Shown here: piece after piece, positions 1 through 9,698 of the stretch
How the letters are laid out: every line of letters starts with the position of its first letter
Position numbering within the stretch: the stretch's first letter is position 1
NCBI GenBank assembly: GCA_023807065.1
Contig: JAJJLU010003529.1
Span: 1 to 59,588 of the forward strand
DNA length: 59,588 nt
Direction: 5' to 3'
DNA from: Isotricha intestinalis
Lineage: Eukaryota > Ciliophora > Litostomatea > Vestibuliferida > Isotrichidae
Made by a program: the position numbers and the translations under genes
The notes under the pieces: generated by a model
What the model was told of the DNA's origin: nothing
Seen by the model: only the letters and a program-made list of their open reading frames with translations
Databases searched by the model: none

Positions 1-377
1 TAAAAGAATATTATCAGATATTAAAAAAAATCAACATATATAAAAAAAAATTAAAATATTTAAAAAACATTTACATAATTTATATAAATAAATTAAATAA
101 CAAATAAAAAATTTAAAATGTATTCATTATTGAATATATTTAATTCAAAATTTTCATATTTGAAATCTTTTTTCAAATCTTCTTTATTACTGTAGCTTTC
201 TTTATCTTCCATTTTTTATATAATTATAATATATTTTATTTATTAATTTTTTATGAATACATTTTAAATTTTTTATTTGTTATTTAATTTATTTATATAA
301 ATTATGTAAATGTTTTTTAAACTATGTAAATTTTTTTTTGTATTGATTTTATTTTAATGTCTGATAATATTCTTTTA
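1..377. repeat. Inverted repeat, ~125 bp arms, MITE-like or hairpin element
   Basis: Positions 1-127 and 253-377 are reverse complements of each other with only scattered mismatches: both begin, read inward, with TAAAAGAATATTATCAGA and end with AATGTATTCAT. The arms are separated by a unique core of ~125 bp (128-252). The left arm starts at base 1, so its outer end may be cut by the window. The core plus the inner part of the left arm holds a 39-codon minus-strand frame (212 to 93, starting MEDKESYSNKEDLKKDF and ending TAA). It looks more coding-like than its surroundings but I cannot assign it. Long terminal inverted repeats around a short core fit a non-autonomous DNA transposon. In a ciliate they would also fit an internal eliminated sequence, or a palindrome where an assembly ends. 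No transposase is visible. Confidence 0.75.
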
Positions 378-389
378 AGGGCCCTTAAA
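374..389. repeat. 16-bp perfect palindrome TTTAAGGGCCCTTAAA
   Basis: This perfect palindrome sits exactly at the outer end of the right inverted-repeat arm. Its GGGCCC centre is the most GC-rich hexamer in the first kilobase of an otherwise very AT-rich stretch. If the element ended in AAGGG, the left end should begin CCCTT just outside the window. Two TTAA tetramers flank the GGGCCC, which may matter because piggyBac-type integration uses TTAA. However, the orientation (TTAAGGG/CCCTTAA) is the opposite of a normal TTAA-CCC...GGG-TTAA element. Confidence 0.7.
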
Positions 390-624
390 TAAAATAATTA
401 ATTTAATAAAATAATGAGGGTTATTTATTCATTAACACTTTAAACACCAAAAAAAGTCATAATTTTTAATAAGAATATATAAAGATTGTTGAGATATGAT
501 TAATTTTATTTTAATTTGTTTATATATTTATTAAATTTTTTTTATGATTTTTAAAAAATTATTTTTTGAGTTTTTTTATTAAATTTTATATTATATTTAT
601 TTTATATTTTATCATTTTTCTAAT

Positions 625-1299
625 ATGTCAAATCAAAAACTAAAAGATTAGTAAGTTAAAAACTTAAAAAAAAAAAAACTAAAAACAGTGATTATAGTTT
701 TAAAGTAGTTTTAGTAGGAGATACATGTGTAGGTAAAAGTTCATTATTAGTTCGTTTTTGTGATGATATATTTACTGATAATTACATAACAACAATAGGA
801 GTAGATTTTAAATTCAAAACATTATTAATAAAAGGAAAAACAATAAAAATTCAAATATGGGACACAGCAGGACAAGAAAGATATCGTTCGATGACAACAG
901 CATATTATAGAGGAGCAAATGCAATAATAATATGTTATGATATTACTAATCATGAATCTTTTAATAATTTAAATAAATGGATTTCTGATGTTAAGAAATT
1001 TGCTAATGATGATACTGAAATATTTATTTATGGAAATAAAATAGATCAAGAAGATAAAAGAGAAGTTACAATTGGAGAAAAAAATGAATTTGAAAATAAT
1101 ACTCATTATAATATTTATGAAGTTAGTGCTAAAAGTGGAAATAATATTGAAGAAAGTTTTAGTAAAATTGTTGAGGCTTTAATTGAGAAAAAGTAAGTTT
1201 TTTTATTTTTTTATTTTATTTAGGAGTCAAAAAATTAGTGGGAAAAATAATCTCTTATTAAAAAATAATGAAAAGGGAAAAAAAGGATGTTGTTTTTAA
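625..1299 (+). CDS. Rab family small GTPase (Rab1/Rab8-like), three exons
   Basis: This is a membrane-traffic GTPase assembled from three exons: 625-650, 689-1192 and 1224-1299, giving 201 residues. The introns are 651-688 (GTAAGT...CAG, 38 nt) and 1193-1223 (GTAAGT...TAG, 31 nt). Splicing restores the N-terminus (MSNQKLKDYDYSFKVVLVGD) with the P-loop GDTCVGKS, and the C-terminus ending KGKKGCCF, a double-cysteine prenylation signal. The middle exon carries switch I TTIGVDF, WDTAGQERYRS, the YYRGA motif, NKID for guanine binding and a final SAK. IGVDFKFKT, YYRGA and HESFNN resemble the Rab1/8/35 group. Without the introns only a 101-residue fragment starting at 891 would be called. Phase and length agree exactly after splicing, so the model is strong; the exact Rab subclass is inferred. 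Confidence 0.93.
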
Positions 1300-1367
1300 T
1301 TAAAATAATTAAAAAAATATTAAATATTTAAATATTTAAATATTAATGTAAAAAATTGAATATATAA

Positions 1368-2996
1368 ATGGAATCTTCCAATTTTTTTAATTTTTTATAT
1401 GAATTTGATTTTTATGGAATGAATTTTCTTTTTTATTATAAAAAAAAAGAAAAATTTCAAACAAAACTTGGATTATTATTATCTTTATTAACAATAATAT
1501 TTTCTATTATATTTATAGTGATTTATTTCTTTGATACGATAAATAGAAAAACTTTTTCATTATATTCATATTTCAAAAACAAAGATATAACAATAGATTT
1601 TAGTGATATTCCAATAATGATTGGGATCAATGATGCATTGGGAAATTCAAAAAAAATAGATAAAGATTTTATTTCAATTAATATTTATAAAACAATGTAT
1701 AAAGTTTTTAATGAAAATGAAAAAATAATAACAAAAAAAATATCAATTCCATTAGAATTAGAATCTTGTGATGTAACTATTTATTCATATGATGAATCAA
1801 TAAGGAATGAAATAATTAAAAATTATTATTATTATAATTTATCTAATTTTTTATGTCCAAAAATTGGTCAAAATATATCAATTAAAGGAAAATTTGCAAC
1901 TTTAATTAGAGACCCTTCATTTTTAGAAATTAATTTAAATAAATGTAATGATTCATTAATGAATAATACATGTAAAAATAATGATGATTTCATTCAATAT
2001 ATTCAAAATTTATATTTTTCTTTAATTATTTATGAAACAGTTGTTGATCATGAAAATTTTAAAAATCCATTTGGAATTGGGTTTTTAAATGAATTTATTG
2101 GAATTTATCCTAATTTATTTAAAATAGTTCAATTCAATCTTATTCCTGTAATATATAAATCAGATAATGGATTTTTATTTTCCAAAATAAAAGAAAATTT
2201 TTTTTATGAATATAAAGAAAAATATATAGATTTTTTAAAAAAAGAAGAAATATCATATAATTATACTATTTTACATTTTTCAATTAATTCATTTGATCGC
2301 ACAAAAATTTATAAAAGAGTTTATTTAAAATTTTCAGATGTTGGAGCCATTATTGGTGGATGGATTGATTTTCTTGTTATTTTTTTTAAATTTATTTCTC
2401 AATATTTTTCTAAAAAGACTTTACTTTGTGATATTACAACTAATTTAATTAGTGATAAAAATAAAAATTCTATTGATTTGAAATATATTAATAAAAATAA
2501 AATTTCTAAGTATAATTCTAATAATAATTCCTTTTTTTCAATTGAAGACAAAAAAAATTTCAAGTATAAAGAAATAATAAATTTTAAAAAAAGAAATACT
2601 TTAAAAAATCAAAGTAATTTAAGTTTAAAAGAAAAAAATGATAATAATGATAATAAAAATTTAAAAAAAATAAATGAGAATTCAAAAAATTCCTTAACTT
2701 TATTTAATCCAACATTAATAAAATATTTAGAAGAAGCAAAAAAGAATAATAAATATTTTAAACAAAAAAAAAAAATTTCCCTTTTTGATTATATAATTCC
2801 TTTTATATGTTTGAAAAAATTTTCAAAATATAATTTATTATTATTATATAATGATGTTATTAAATCATATTTAAGTTTAGAACAATATTTACCTATGGTA
2901 GAAGGATTTTCAAAGTTATATTCTAATGAAGGAGAAGAATATGGAGCTAAATTTACTGGAAATTTATTTAAATTTCAATATAATGAAGATATTTAA
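1368..2996 (+). CDS. Two-pass membrane protein of a ciliate-type family
   Basis: The 542-residue protein starts 68 bp after the Rab stop codon. The N-terminus reads YEFDFYGMNFLFYYKKK followed by FQTKLGLLLSLLTIIFSIIF, a membrane helix at about residues 35-60. A hydrophilic, probably extracytoplasmic domain follows with several Asn-X-Ser/Thr sites and cysteines (about 65-320). A second helix includes VGAIIGGWIDFLVIFFKF (about 325-345), and a long basic Asn/Lys-rich tail of about 190 residues ends the protein. I recognise this layout (short aromatic N-terminus, TM, ~270-residue loop, Gly-rich second TM, variable tail) from large uncharacterised families in ciliates, but I know no function for them. 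The start is the first ATG in frame. It runs convergently to the next gene with a 35-bp gap, so 3' ends may overlap. Confidence 0.85.
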   Translation: MESSNFFNFLYEFDFYGMNFLFYYKKKEKFQTKLGLLLSLLTIIFSIIFIVIYFFDTINRKTFSLYSYFKNKDITIDFSDIPIMIGINDALGNSKKIDKDFISINIYKTMYKVFNENEKIITKKISIPLELESCDVTIYSYDESIRNEIIKNYYYYNLSNFLCPKIGQNISIKGKFATLIRDPSFLEINLNKCNDSLMNNTCKNNDDFIQYIQNLYFSLIIYETVVDHENFKNPFGIGFLNEFIGIYPNLFKIVQFNLIPVIYKSDNGFLFSKIKENFFYEYKEKYIDFLKKEEISYNYTILHFSINSFDRTKIYKRVYLKFSDVGAIIGGWIDFLVIFFKFISQYFSKKTLLCDITTNLISDKNKNSIDLKYINKNKISKYNSNNNSFFSIEDKKNFKYKEIINFKKRNTLKNQSNLSLKEKNDNNDNKNLKKINENSKNSLTLFNPTLIKYLEEAKKNNKYFKQKKKISLFDYIIPFICLKKFSKYNLLLLYNDVIKSYLSLEQYLPMVEGFSKLYSNEGEEYGAKFTGNLFKFQYNEDI

Positions 2997-3031
2997 ATTT
3001 AATTTTTAAAATAAATTAATTTTTATTTTTT

Positions 3032-4090
3032 TTATTTAAGTAATTTTGAAATTATTGGATTTTCTTCTTTTATATTTATTTCTTTTATTTTTTTATTTGG
3101 ATGAAAATAATTATAGATAAATATCCTTATTTGATTTAATTCATACCATTTTTCTTGATATTGTTGAATTGAATCTTCTTTAATTGTACTATTTGATAAA
3201 TAAGACATTTTTTGAAAATTAATATTTTTATGATCATTAACTAAGTCTTCGAAAAATTCATATGAAATGCATTTTACTTGTTCAATACCATTTTTTTCTA
3301 ATAAATCATAAGTATTAAAAAAAGTAAATAAAAGTTTTAAAATTGAATCAGAAACTCCAGAAAAAATAATATTCATTTCATCAATTTTAAAAATAAAATA
3401 TTTTATAAAATTTTCTTGAAATTTCTCAATAAATAAATTTGATAATTCTTTATTAAAAAATTTAAAACGGAATGAATTATTTCTGTATGGATATTTCATT
3501 CCTGAATTTTTAACTAACTTAAAATCAATTAAATTTTCTTGTTTAATTATTTTTATTTTAACTTCAAAATTTTTTTTATGAGGAATTCTTTGACTTACAC
3601 AAGTTTGAGTTAGATTTTTAACAAATGAATTATTTGGAAATTCTTTTCTTATTAAATCTAAAAAAAATTCAAAATTAAAGTGTTTTTTATTTGTAATTCC
3701 ATAAATTGTTGATTTTAATTGTTTTGATAATTGTTTTTTTTGCTTTTGAAGTAAAAAAATTTTTTTAAGTGAATTAGAAATATTATTTAATTTAATATAA
3801 ATGGAATCATTATTATTAACTTTTAATAAATTAATTTCTTCTTTTAATTCAATGTTACTCCCAAAAATACTATTATTATTAGATTTTATATGTTTTTTGT
3901 TTTTCTTTTTTCTTTTTTGATGTTTTTCCTTTTTTATTTTTTTTTCTTCATTTTCAAATAATAATTGTTCTTTCCCATTTGATAATATTTCATTTGTTGT
4001 TTCTAATTTTTGATTAAGACTGAATAATAAATTATTTTTTGTTTTAATTGAATGAAAAAGATTTTGTGTTTCGAACAGTTTTTGTTCCAT
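3032..4090 (-). CDS. Uncharacterised basic coiled-coil protein
   Basis: The 352-residue product is not recognised. Residues 1-135 are predicted coiled coil broken by a Lys-rich block (KKEKHQKRKKKNKKHIK, near residues 50-67) that could be a nuclear or RNA-binding basic patch. Residues 140-350 look globular, with alternating hydrophobic and aromatic residues and few low-complexity runs, so this half probably has a conserved fold. It lacks a signal peptide or membrane helix. It lies head-to-tail with the 909-residue surface protein gene, 56 bp downstream of that gene's stop on the minus strand, but nothing links their functions. It is a real gene judging by length, the globular part and compact spacing. 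Confidence 0.75.
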   Translation of the reverse strand: MEQKLFETQNLFHSIKTKNNLLFSLNQKLETTNEILSNGKEQLLFENEEKKIKKEKHQKRKKKNKKHIKSNNNSIFGSNIELKEEINLLKVNNNDSIYIKLNNISNSLKKIFLLQKQKKQLSKQLKSTIYGITNKKHFNFEFFLDLIRKEFPNNSFVKNLTQTCVSQRIPHKKNFEVKIKIIKQENLIDFKLVKNSGMKYPYRNNSFRFKFFNKELSNLFIEKFQENFIKYFIFKIDEMNIIFSGVSDSILKLLFTFFNTYDLLEKNGIEQVKCISYEFFEDLVNDHKNINFQKMSYLSNSTIKEDSIQQYQEKWYELNQIRIFIYNYFHPNKKIKEINIKEENPIISKLLK

Positions 4091-4146
4091 TAATTAATTA
4101 AAAATATGTAAAGATAATTAAAAAAAAATATTTTAAAATAAAATAT

Positions 4147-6876
4147 TTAATACATAATTATTTTTTGAAGTAAATGACCAATAAAAAATAAATTTTCATT
4201 TTCTTTTTTTATTCCTTCAAATCTACATTTAGTAATAACATAACATAATGGAATAGGATAAATCATAATAATTAAGCAACTCATAAAAGCATTAAAAAAT
4301 AAATTTTTTTGACATTGAGTATAAACTGCACAAAATGCTGTTACAAAATACCAAATTAATAAAGTGAAGAAAAAAATGATAATAAAATATATTATTGTTT
4401 TTCTTTTAATTGTTTTTTCTAATTGATTTAGGCAAGTACCTTGTGTATCATTATTTTTTTTTTTTTCTTTTGTTGATTTTACATCACTTTTTGTAAGCCA
4501 AAATATTTTAGCAATGCAATTTAATAAAACAGTAAAAATAGAAGATAAGATTATTATTCCTAAAGAATTTTTTAATGGTAATACTCCATTATTCTTGTAT
4601 TTTATTTCAATTAATCCATTTCCGAATAATAACATATTAAAAAAAAAAGAAAATGTAATAATATTTACAAACAATGAAATTTTCACTTCCATAACATTAT
4701 ATTTATCTTTATATATAATAAATAAAAGCATTTGAATATATTGTAAATTAAACCAAAAATATTCATTAAAATCTCTGATATCATGAATTTTGGCAAATTT
4801 ATAATCCAAATCATTTAATCCTTCATGAGTTGTAATATCTTCGTCACTTAATTCTCCATTTTTTGAAGATTCATTTACATTGTTTTGTGATTGGGATAAA
4901 AAATCTAAAACTTGAAAGTTATTTGCGTCATTATTATGGTTATTATTATTATTATCTTTTTTGGAATTATCTGTTGGTGATGGAAAGTTTTTTTGAAAAA
5001 TATAATTAATTCCATTTTCTTTTTGAAAAAAAACAATAAACAAAATAACTTGTGTATAAACTACAGAAAAAATTATCCAATGACCAATATTTTTATTAAG
5101 ATTTTTTAATATATTACATTTCAAAGTTTCAAAATTATATTTCTTTATTTTTTTAAAATTATTATCTGCTTGTTTGAATTTTAATTCATCTCTATTTTTT
5201 CTATTTGCTATTTTATATTCACAAGCACATGTTATAGTCATATCTGTATAATTAAATTTATTAAAATTACAGTCTTCTTCACACAAACTAAGTTCTTGAA
5301 AATAATATTCTCTTCTTAATTTAATTGGAACATCTGTATTGTTTACATCTGAAAATTTACTACAATAATCATTATAGAATGAATCATTTGATTCAAATAT
5401 ATCATAACCTTTTTTCCTAGTTAATAATATTTTATTATAAATATCTAAAATATCTTGTTTAACTGGAGTTGTTATAAATATTGTATTTCCTTCACATTCT
5501 GATAAATCAGTTTTTGATAAATTTTTATCTTTTATTTCATAGAATGAATATTTTAATAGATCAACAACATTATTATCTTGAATTAGTATTGTTTTTTTAA
5601 TTTTTATTTCTTTTTTATTTGAATTTAAAGCTTCTCTACATTGATCATCTAATTCAATATTATATTTATTAATATTATATATTTCATTATTTGTACAAGA
5701 TATTGATTTATTTGAAACAACTTCTGAAAGGCAAAATTCTCTACATTCAGTTTTTCCTTCCTCATTATAATAATTATCTGGACATTCAGAATAACATTTG
5801 TTTTTTCCATTTATCGTAAATGGATATGTTTCATTACAACTTTTAACACATTCATTTACTTCATTTATAATAAATGTATAATTTTTTTGACATTCAGTCA
5901 TGCACTCCATTTTTTCCAAATCATAATAAGGTTTTTCTTTAGGACATTTGATTACACATTTCTTTTCATTTTCTAAAAGTAAAGAAGCATTAGAACAATT
6001 CTCAACACATACTCCGGTTTCTTCATTATAATATAGATTATCGTCTTTACAATTTTTTTCATCACATTTTCTTTTCTTTTTTTTTAAAAATTCATTATTA
6101 TTTTTCTTATTTATTATATGTAAATAATTATTTTTATTAATTATTTGATAAATTTTTTCTTGGAAAAAAGATTCAAAACTATATTTTTCCATTATAATAT
6201 TATTATAATTTTCCTCCCCATTATTTAATTTAAAAGAATGAAATTGTCGATAAAAATAAACACAATTGATATTTGATTGAGAATTGTCTAAATTAAAACA
6301 ATTGATTAAAACTCCTTTTAAATCTTCATATGATTTTGATAACGAATTTTCATCGATATAATTTTTAAGATATTTAAAAGATAAATTAATATCATTTATT
6401 TTAAAAATAAATAGAGAAGAATTATTTATTTCTGATATATAACTAACAATTACATATTCATTAACAATTGAAATTGTACAATTAAATATAGGGGAATTTA
6501 TTAAATTATATATTTTGTTTTTATCATCTTTAAAAATATAATCAACTTTATTCTCTAATATCAAAGAATCATTAATTAATTTATAATATGAAATGAAATA
6601 TTTATTTGAACATGCAATAAAAAATCTCTTATCTGTTTTTGAAAATCCTGAATTAGAATTCATAATTTCAGAATTTTGAAAAGAATATTCATTAATTGAA
6701 TAATTAGAAGTATTAGAATTACCTTTTAAAATTGAATCTTTTTGTAAAAAATAAATTTCATCTTTCTCAAAATAAATGTCAATTATTTTTCCTTTTAAAT
6801 TTGGATAATTGATATATGTTATGTTGTTAAAAGAACACACATATGTAAAAAAGAATATTAATATTAAAAAATCCAT
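4147..6876 (-). CDS. Cysteine-rich multi-pass cell-surface protein
   Basis: A 909-residue type-I-like surface protein. Residues 1-16 are a signal peptide (MDFLILIFFFTYVCSF). Residues 17-265 form a beta-rich glycosylated domain. Residues about 269-395 are a run of short Cys repeats of the form C-x2/3-C...Y-x4/5-C (for example ENCSNASLLLENEKKCVIKC). A further domain with paired cysteines follows (DSFYNDYCSKFSDV, LCEEDCNF, CACEY; about 400-590), then a membrane helix at ~596-616, a cytoplasmic linker, and four more helices near 731-754, 766-790, 825-850 and 858-882. The last part includes IWYFVTAFCAVYTQCQ. The giant protein at 41620-52686 ends in the same five-helix arrangement, and the decayed gene 7042-9570 is a relative. 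Function is unknown; receptor, adhesin or immobilisation-type coat protein are all possible. Confidence 0.9.
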   Translation of the reverse strand: MDFLILIFFFTYVCSFNNITYINYPNLKGKIIDIYFEKDEIYFLQKDSILKGNSNTSNYSINEYSFQNSEIMNSNSGFSKTDKRFFIACSNKYFISYYKLINDSLILENKVDYIFKDDKNKIYNLINSPIFNCTISIVNEYVIVSYISEINNSSLFIFKINDINLSFKYLKNYIDENSLSKSYEDLKGVLINCFNLDNSQSNINCVYFYRQFHSFKLNNGEENYNNIIMEKYSFESFFQEKIYQIINKNNYLHIINKKNNNEFLKKKKRKCDEKNCKDDNLYYNEETGVCVENCSNASLLLENEKKCVIKCPKEKPYYDLEKMECMTECQKNYTFIINEVNECVKSCNETYPFTINGKNKCYSECPDNYYNEEGKTECREFCLSEVVSNKSISCTNNEIYNINKYNIELDDQCREALNSNKKEIKIKKTILIQDNNVVDLLKYSFYEIKDKNLSKTDLSECEGNTIFITTPVKQDILDIYNKILLTRKKGYDIFESNDSFYNDYCSKFSDVNNTDVPIKLRREYYFQELSLCEEDCNFNKFNYTDMTITCACEYKIANRKNRDELKFKQADNNFKKIKKYNFETLKCNILKNLNKNIGHWIIFSVVYTQVILFIVFFQKENGINYIFQKNFPSPTDNSKKDNNNNNHNNDANNFQVLDFLSQSQNNVNESSKNGELSDEDITTHEGLNDLDYKFAKIHDIRDFNEYFWFNLQYIQMLLFIIYKDKYNVMEVKISLFVNIITFSFFFNMLLFGNGLIEIKYKNNGVLPLKNSLGIIILSSIFTVLLNCIAKIFWLTKSDVKSTKEKKKNNDTQGTCLNQLEKTIKRKTIIYFIIIFFFTLLIWYFVTAFCAVYTQCQKNLFFNAFMSCLIIMIYPIPLCYVITKCRFEGIKKENENLFFIGHLLQKIIMY

Positions 6877-7041
6877 TTAATAAAAAAATTAAATTTTTAT
6901 TATTTTGCCCTATTTTAATCAACAATTATTTAATATTAATTTAATAAAAGTATATATTAAAATTTTATATTATTTATTCTTTAAATAAAAAATAAATAAA
7001 AAAGAATTACAAAAATTAAATATTAAAAATTATTATATACC

Positions 7042-9570
7042 TTAAAAAATCCATTCTATTTTTTGATTAATTTTAAACAATATTTCTTTTTTCTTTTTCA
7101 AAACAAAAATCTAAATATAGTAATTATAAAACACAAAAAAAAAGGGTATATCATAAATATTAAAAAAGTAATTAATGTATAAACAAACAAATGAATTCTT
7201 GTATTGTTATAAAGAGAAGTAAAAATAGAAGCATAAAGAATGATAAATGTTCAAAAATCATTATTATAATAAAATAAAAACAAGTTCTTAAAAAAATATG
7301 TTTTTTTAAATCATATATTTAACTTATTATGATTTTTATTATTTTCAATATTTTCACTATTTTTATTATTTTGATCTTGAGTCTTATTAAGTAAATTGAT
7401 TGTTTATTGTAATTTTGATTATTAATTTGAGGTATTAATTTTCATTTTGTTTTTCTTTTAAATTTTCATTTCTTTCTTCACATTTATAATTTTCAAATTC
7501 AACTTTTAATAATGCTATCAATTTAAAAAAGTAATTGAACAATAAAGTTAAAGTTGTTGACAAAAATTATTTTTATAAAAAATTTACCGACACACAAACC
7601 ACCTTTTTTACATTAAATTTCAGTTAATAAACTATTAGCTATTAATATTATATTAAATAAGAATGCAAAATAAAATATATTTGAAAATAAGGAAATTTTT
7701 GAAATTAAATAATATTCCAGGTATTTTTACATATTATAAACATGAATATTTGATTATAAAATAAAAGATTAATATAATAATCAAAAAAGTGATTTTTCTT
7801 TTTAAAAATTCTTTATATTTTAATTTATAATATGTTTCATCAAATTTAGGTCTTTTAAATTCATAATATTTTTTTTTCAATGAACTGAAATCTAACACTG
7901 TTTTTCAAAAATATGTCTTATAATGGATTCTTCATTGATTTCAAAATCAATATCACTATTAAAAGTTTTACTATTACTATTATTATCTTTATTATTAACA
8001 TTTAAATCATTATCTTTATTATTTGAAAGTTATTATTGTAACAATCATTACTTTTATAAGAATTTTTAATGTTAGAATTATTTTGTTGTCATTTTTTTTT
8101 CCAATTGAATCATAATTTTTATTTAAATTTTTTTCAAAAAATCTAGTTTTGAGATTAATTACTTTTGTCTCTTCTAAATTATTATTTGATTGTAAACTTC
8201 TATTTCTTTCATTTCCTTGGAATATGATTAATAAGAATTGGATTGTCTTTATTTTTTATTTCAATATTACCTTTCGGAGGAGAAGCTACAATTGATAATA
8301 TATTTATTAAATTATTAAACATTATATCAGTACCAAAAAGAAAATAAATAAAAAGAGAAATTTCACCTATATTTCCACTTATTCCCATTAAAAAAGAAAG
8401 ATTTCCATCATGAAAAAGATTTTTAATTCATTTTAATATATTAGAATTTATATTATTTTTATCTGTAAAATTTTCATTTTCAATAAATGAATAATTCTTT
8501 TTTTCAGTATTTTATTTTTTATAATTTCAAGAACAAATAAAACTCATTTTTTCGTTATTAATTCTTTTAAATTCACAATTTGATTCATATAAACTAATAT
8601 TATTAAAGAATAAAATTTTTCCTTAATGATAAAGGAATAGCAGAATTATCATATGAGAATTTATTACAAGGATTAGTATAAAAATCATCTTTAGGATTAA
8701 AAATATCAAAAATTTCATTGAAAACTTGTTTAATAATATCAATATTTGGATTATTTGGATCAATTGGAACTTCAATATCAATATTATTATTAGTATAAGT
8801 TGATGTATCTAATTCAATAAAAACTTCATTTGAATATTACAATATTTATTCTAATTGGTTGACAACTTCTTTTTCTCTTTTAATAATTTTCTTAAAAATA
8901 TTAATTAATTTTTATCATTAATAGAATTATTCATTAATTTTATTAAGCAATCATCATTAATCACAATATTATAATCTTTCAAAAGACATATTCTTTATTA
9001 ATTGAATCAATTGATCATTTTTGATTATTTGGGAATTGCTGAAAAATATTCATTATCATATTTCATTATTTGAATTTTATTAGTTTTTATATTATTTGAT
9101 AAATGAGCACAAAATAAATTTATCAGTAAATATTTATTTTTGCAAGCTATAAAATAATCTGTTCCATTAACTTGAATAAATGAACTTGATTTTTTTGGTA
9201 TCAACATCTGAATTATAGTGACTAAAATAATATCAAAATTATTTTTAAACATTTTTATTCCTGTAATTTGAAGAATGTAAAATTTATATATGCCAAAAAA
9301 TTTACATCATATATTATTTCATATAATTTAGTTATACTGATTTTTGTTAAATTTTTAAGATAACTTTAATTTGAGATTATTATACAAATAAAACTGATTA
9401 TTATTTTCATTTTTTTTTTCTTTATTATATTTTGATTTTTTAAAATGACTTAACAAAATTGGGTAAACAAAATTATTTTTTTTTATATAGTCTTTGTACA
9501 GTATTTTTACCTTTTTATTTTTATGATATATTGTGTTAATTAATTTATTTAAAAAAATTAATAATTTCAT
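7042..9570 (-). pseudogene. Decayed relative of the 909-aa surface protein gene
   Basis: On the minus strand this stretch can be read almost end to end as a relative of the neighbouring 909-residue protein, but only by changing frame many times and passing stops. Matches in order: a remnant with GTDYFIACKNKYLL (9252-9025) against KRFFIACSNKYFI; DYNIVINDDCLIKLMN (about 8970) against YNIELDDQCREALN; NPKDDFYTNPCNKFS and AIPLSLRKN (about 8700-8630) against the paired-cysteine domain; the helix ISLFSNIFYFAFLFN (about 7690) against ISLFVNIITFSFFFN; and MIYPFFFVF near 7150 against MIYPIPLCYV. The Cys-repeat block (residues ~130-400 of the relative) is missing between about 9025 and 8990. The N-terminal frame at 9570-9355 may be the old start. 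At least five frame changes or stops make it non-functional. Confidence 0.85.
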
Positions 9571-9698
9571 TTAGTTTGGAAATTGAATTAAAAATAAAGA
9601 AATAAGGAAAAAAATAAATAAATATATTAACTTGAAATTTAAATTTTTAAATAATAATAAATTTTATAACTAAAAATTTATACATTTAAAACAAACAT

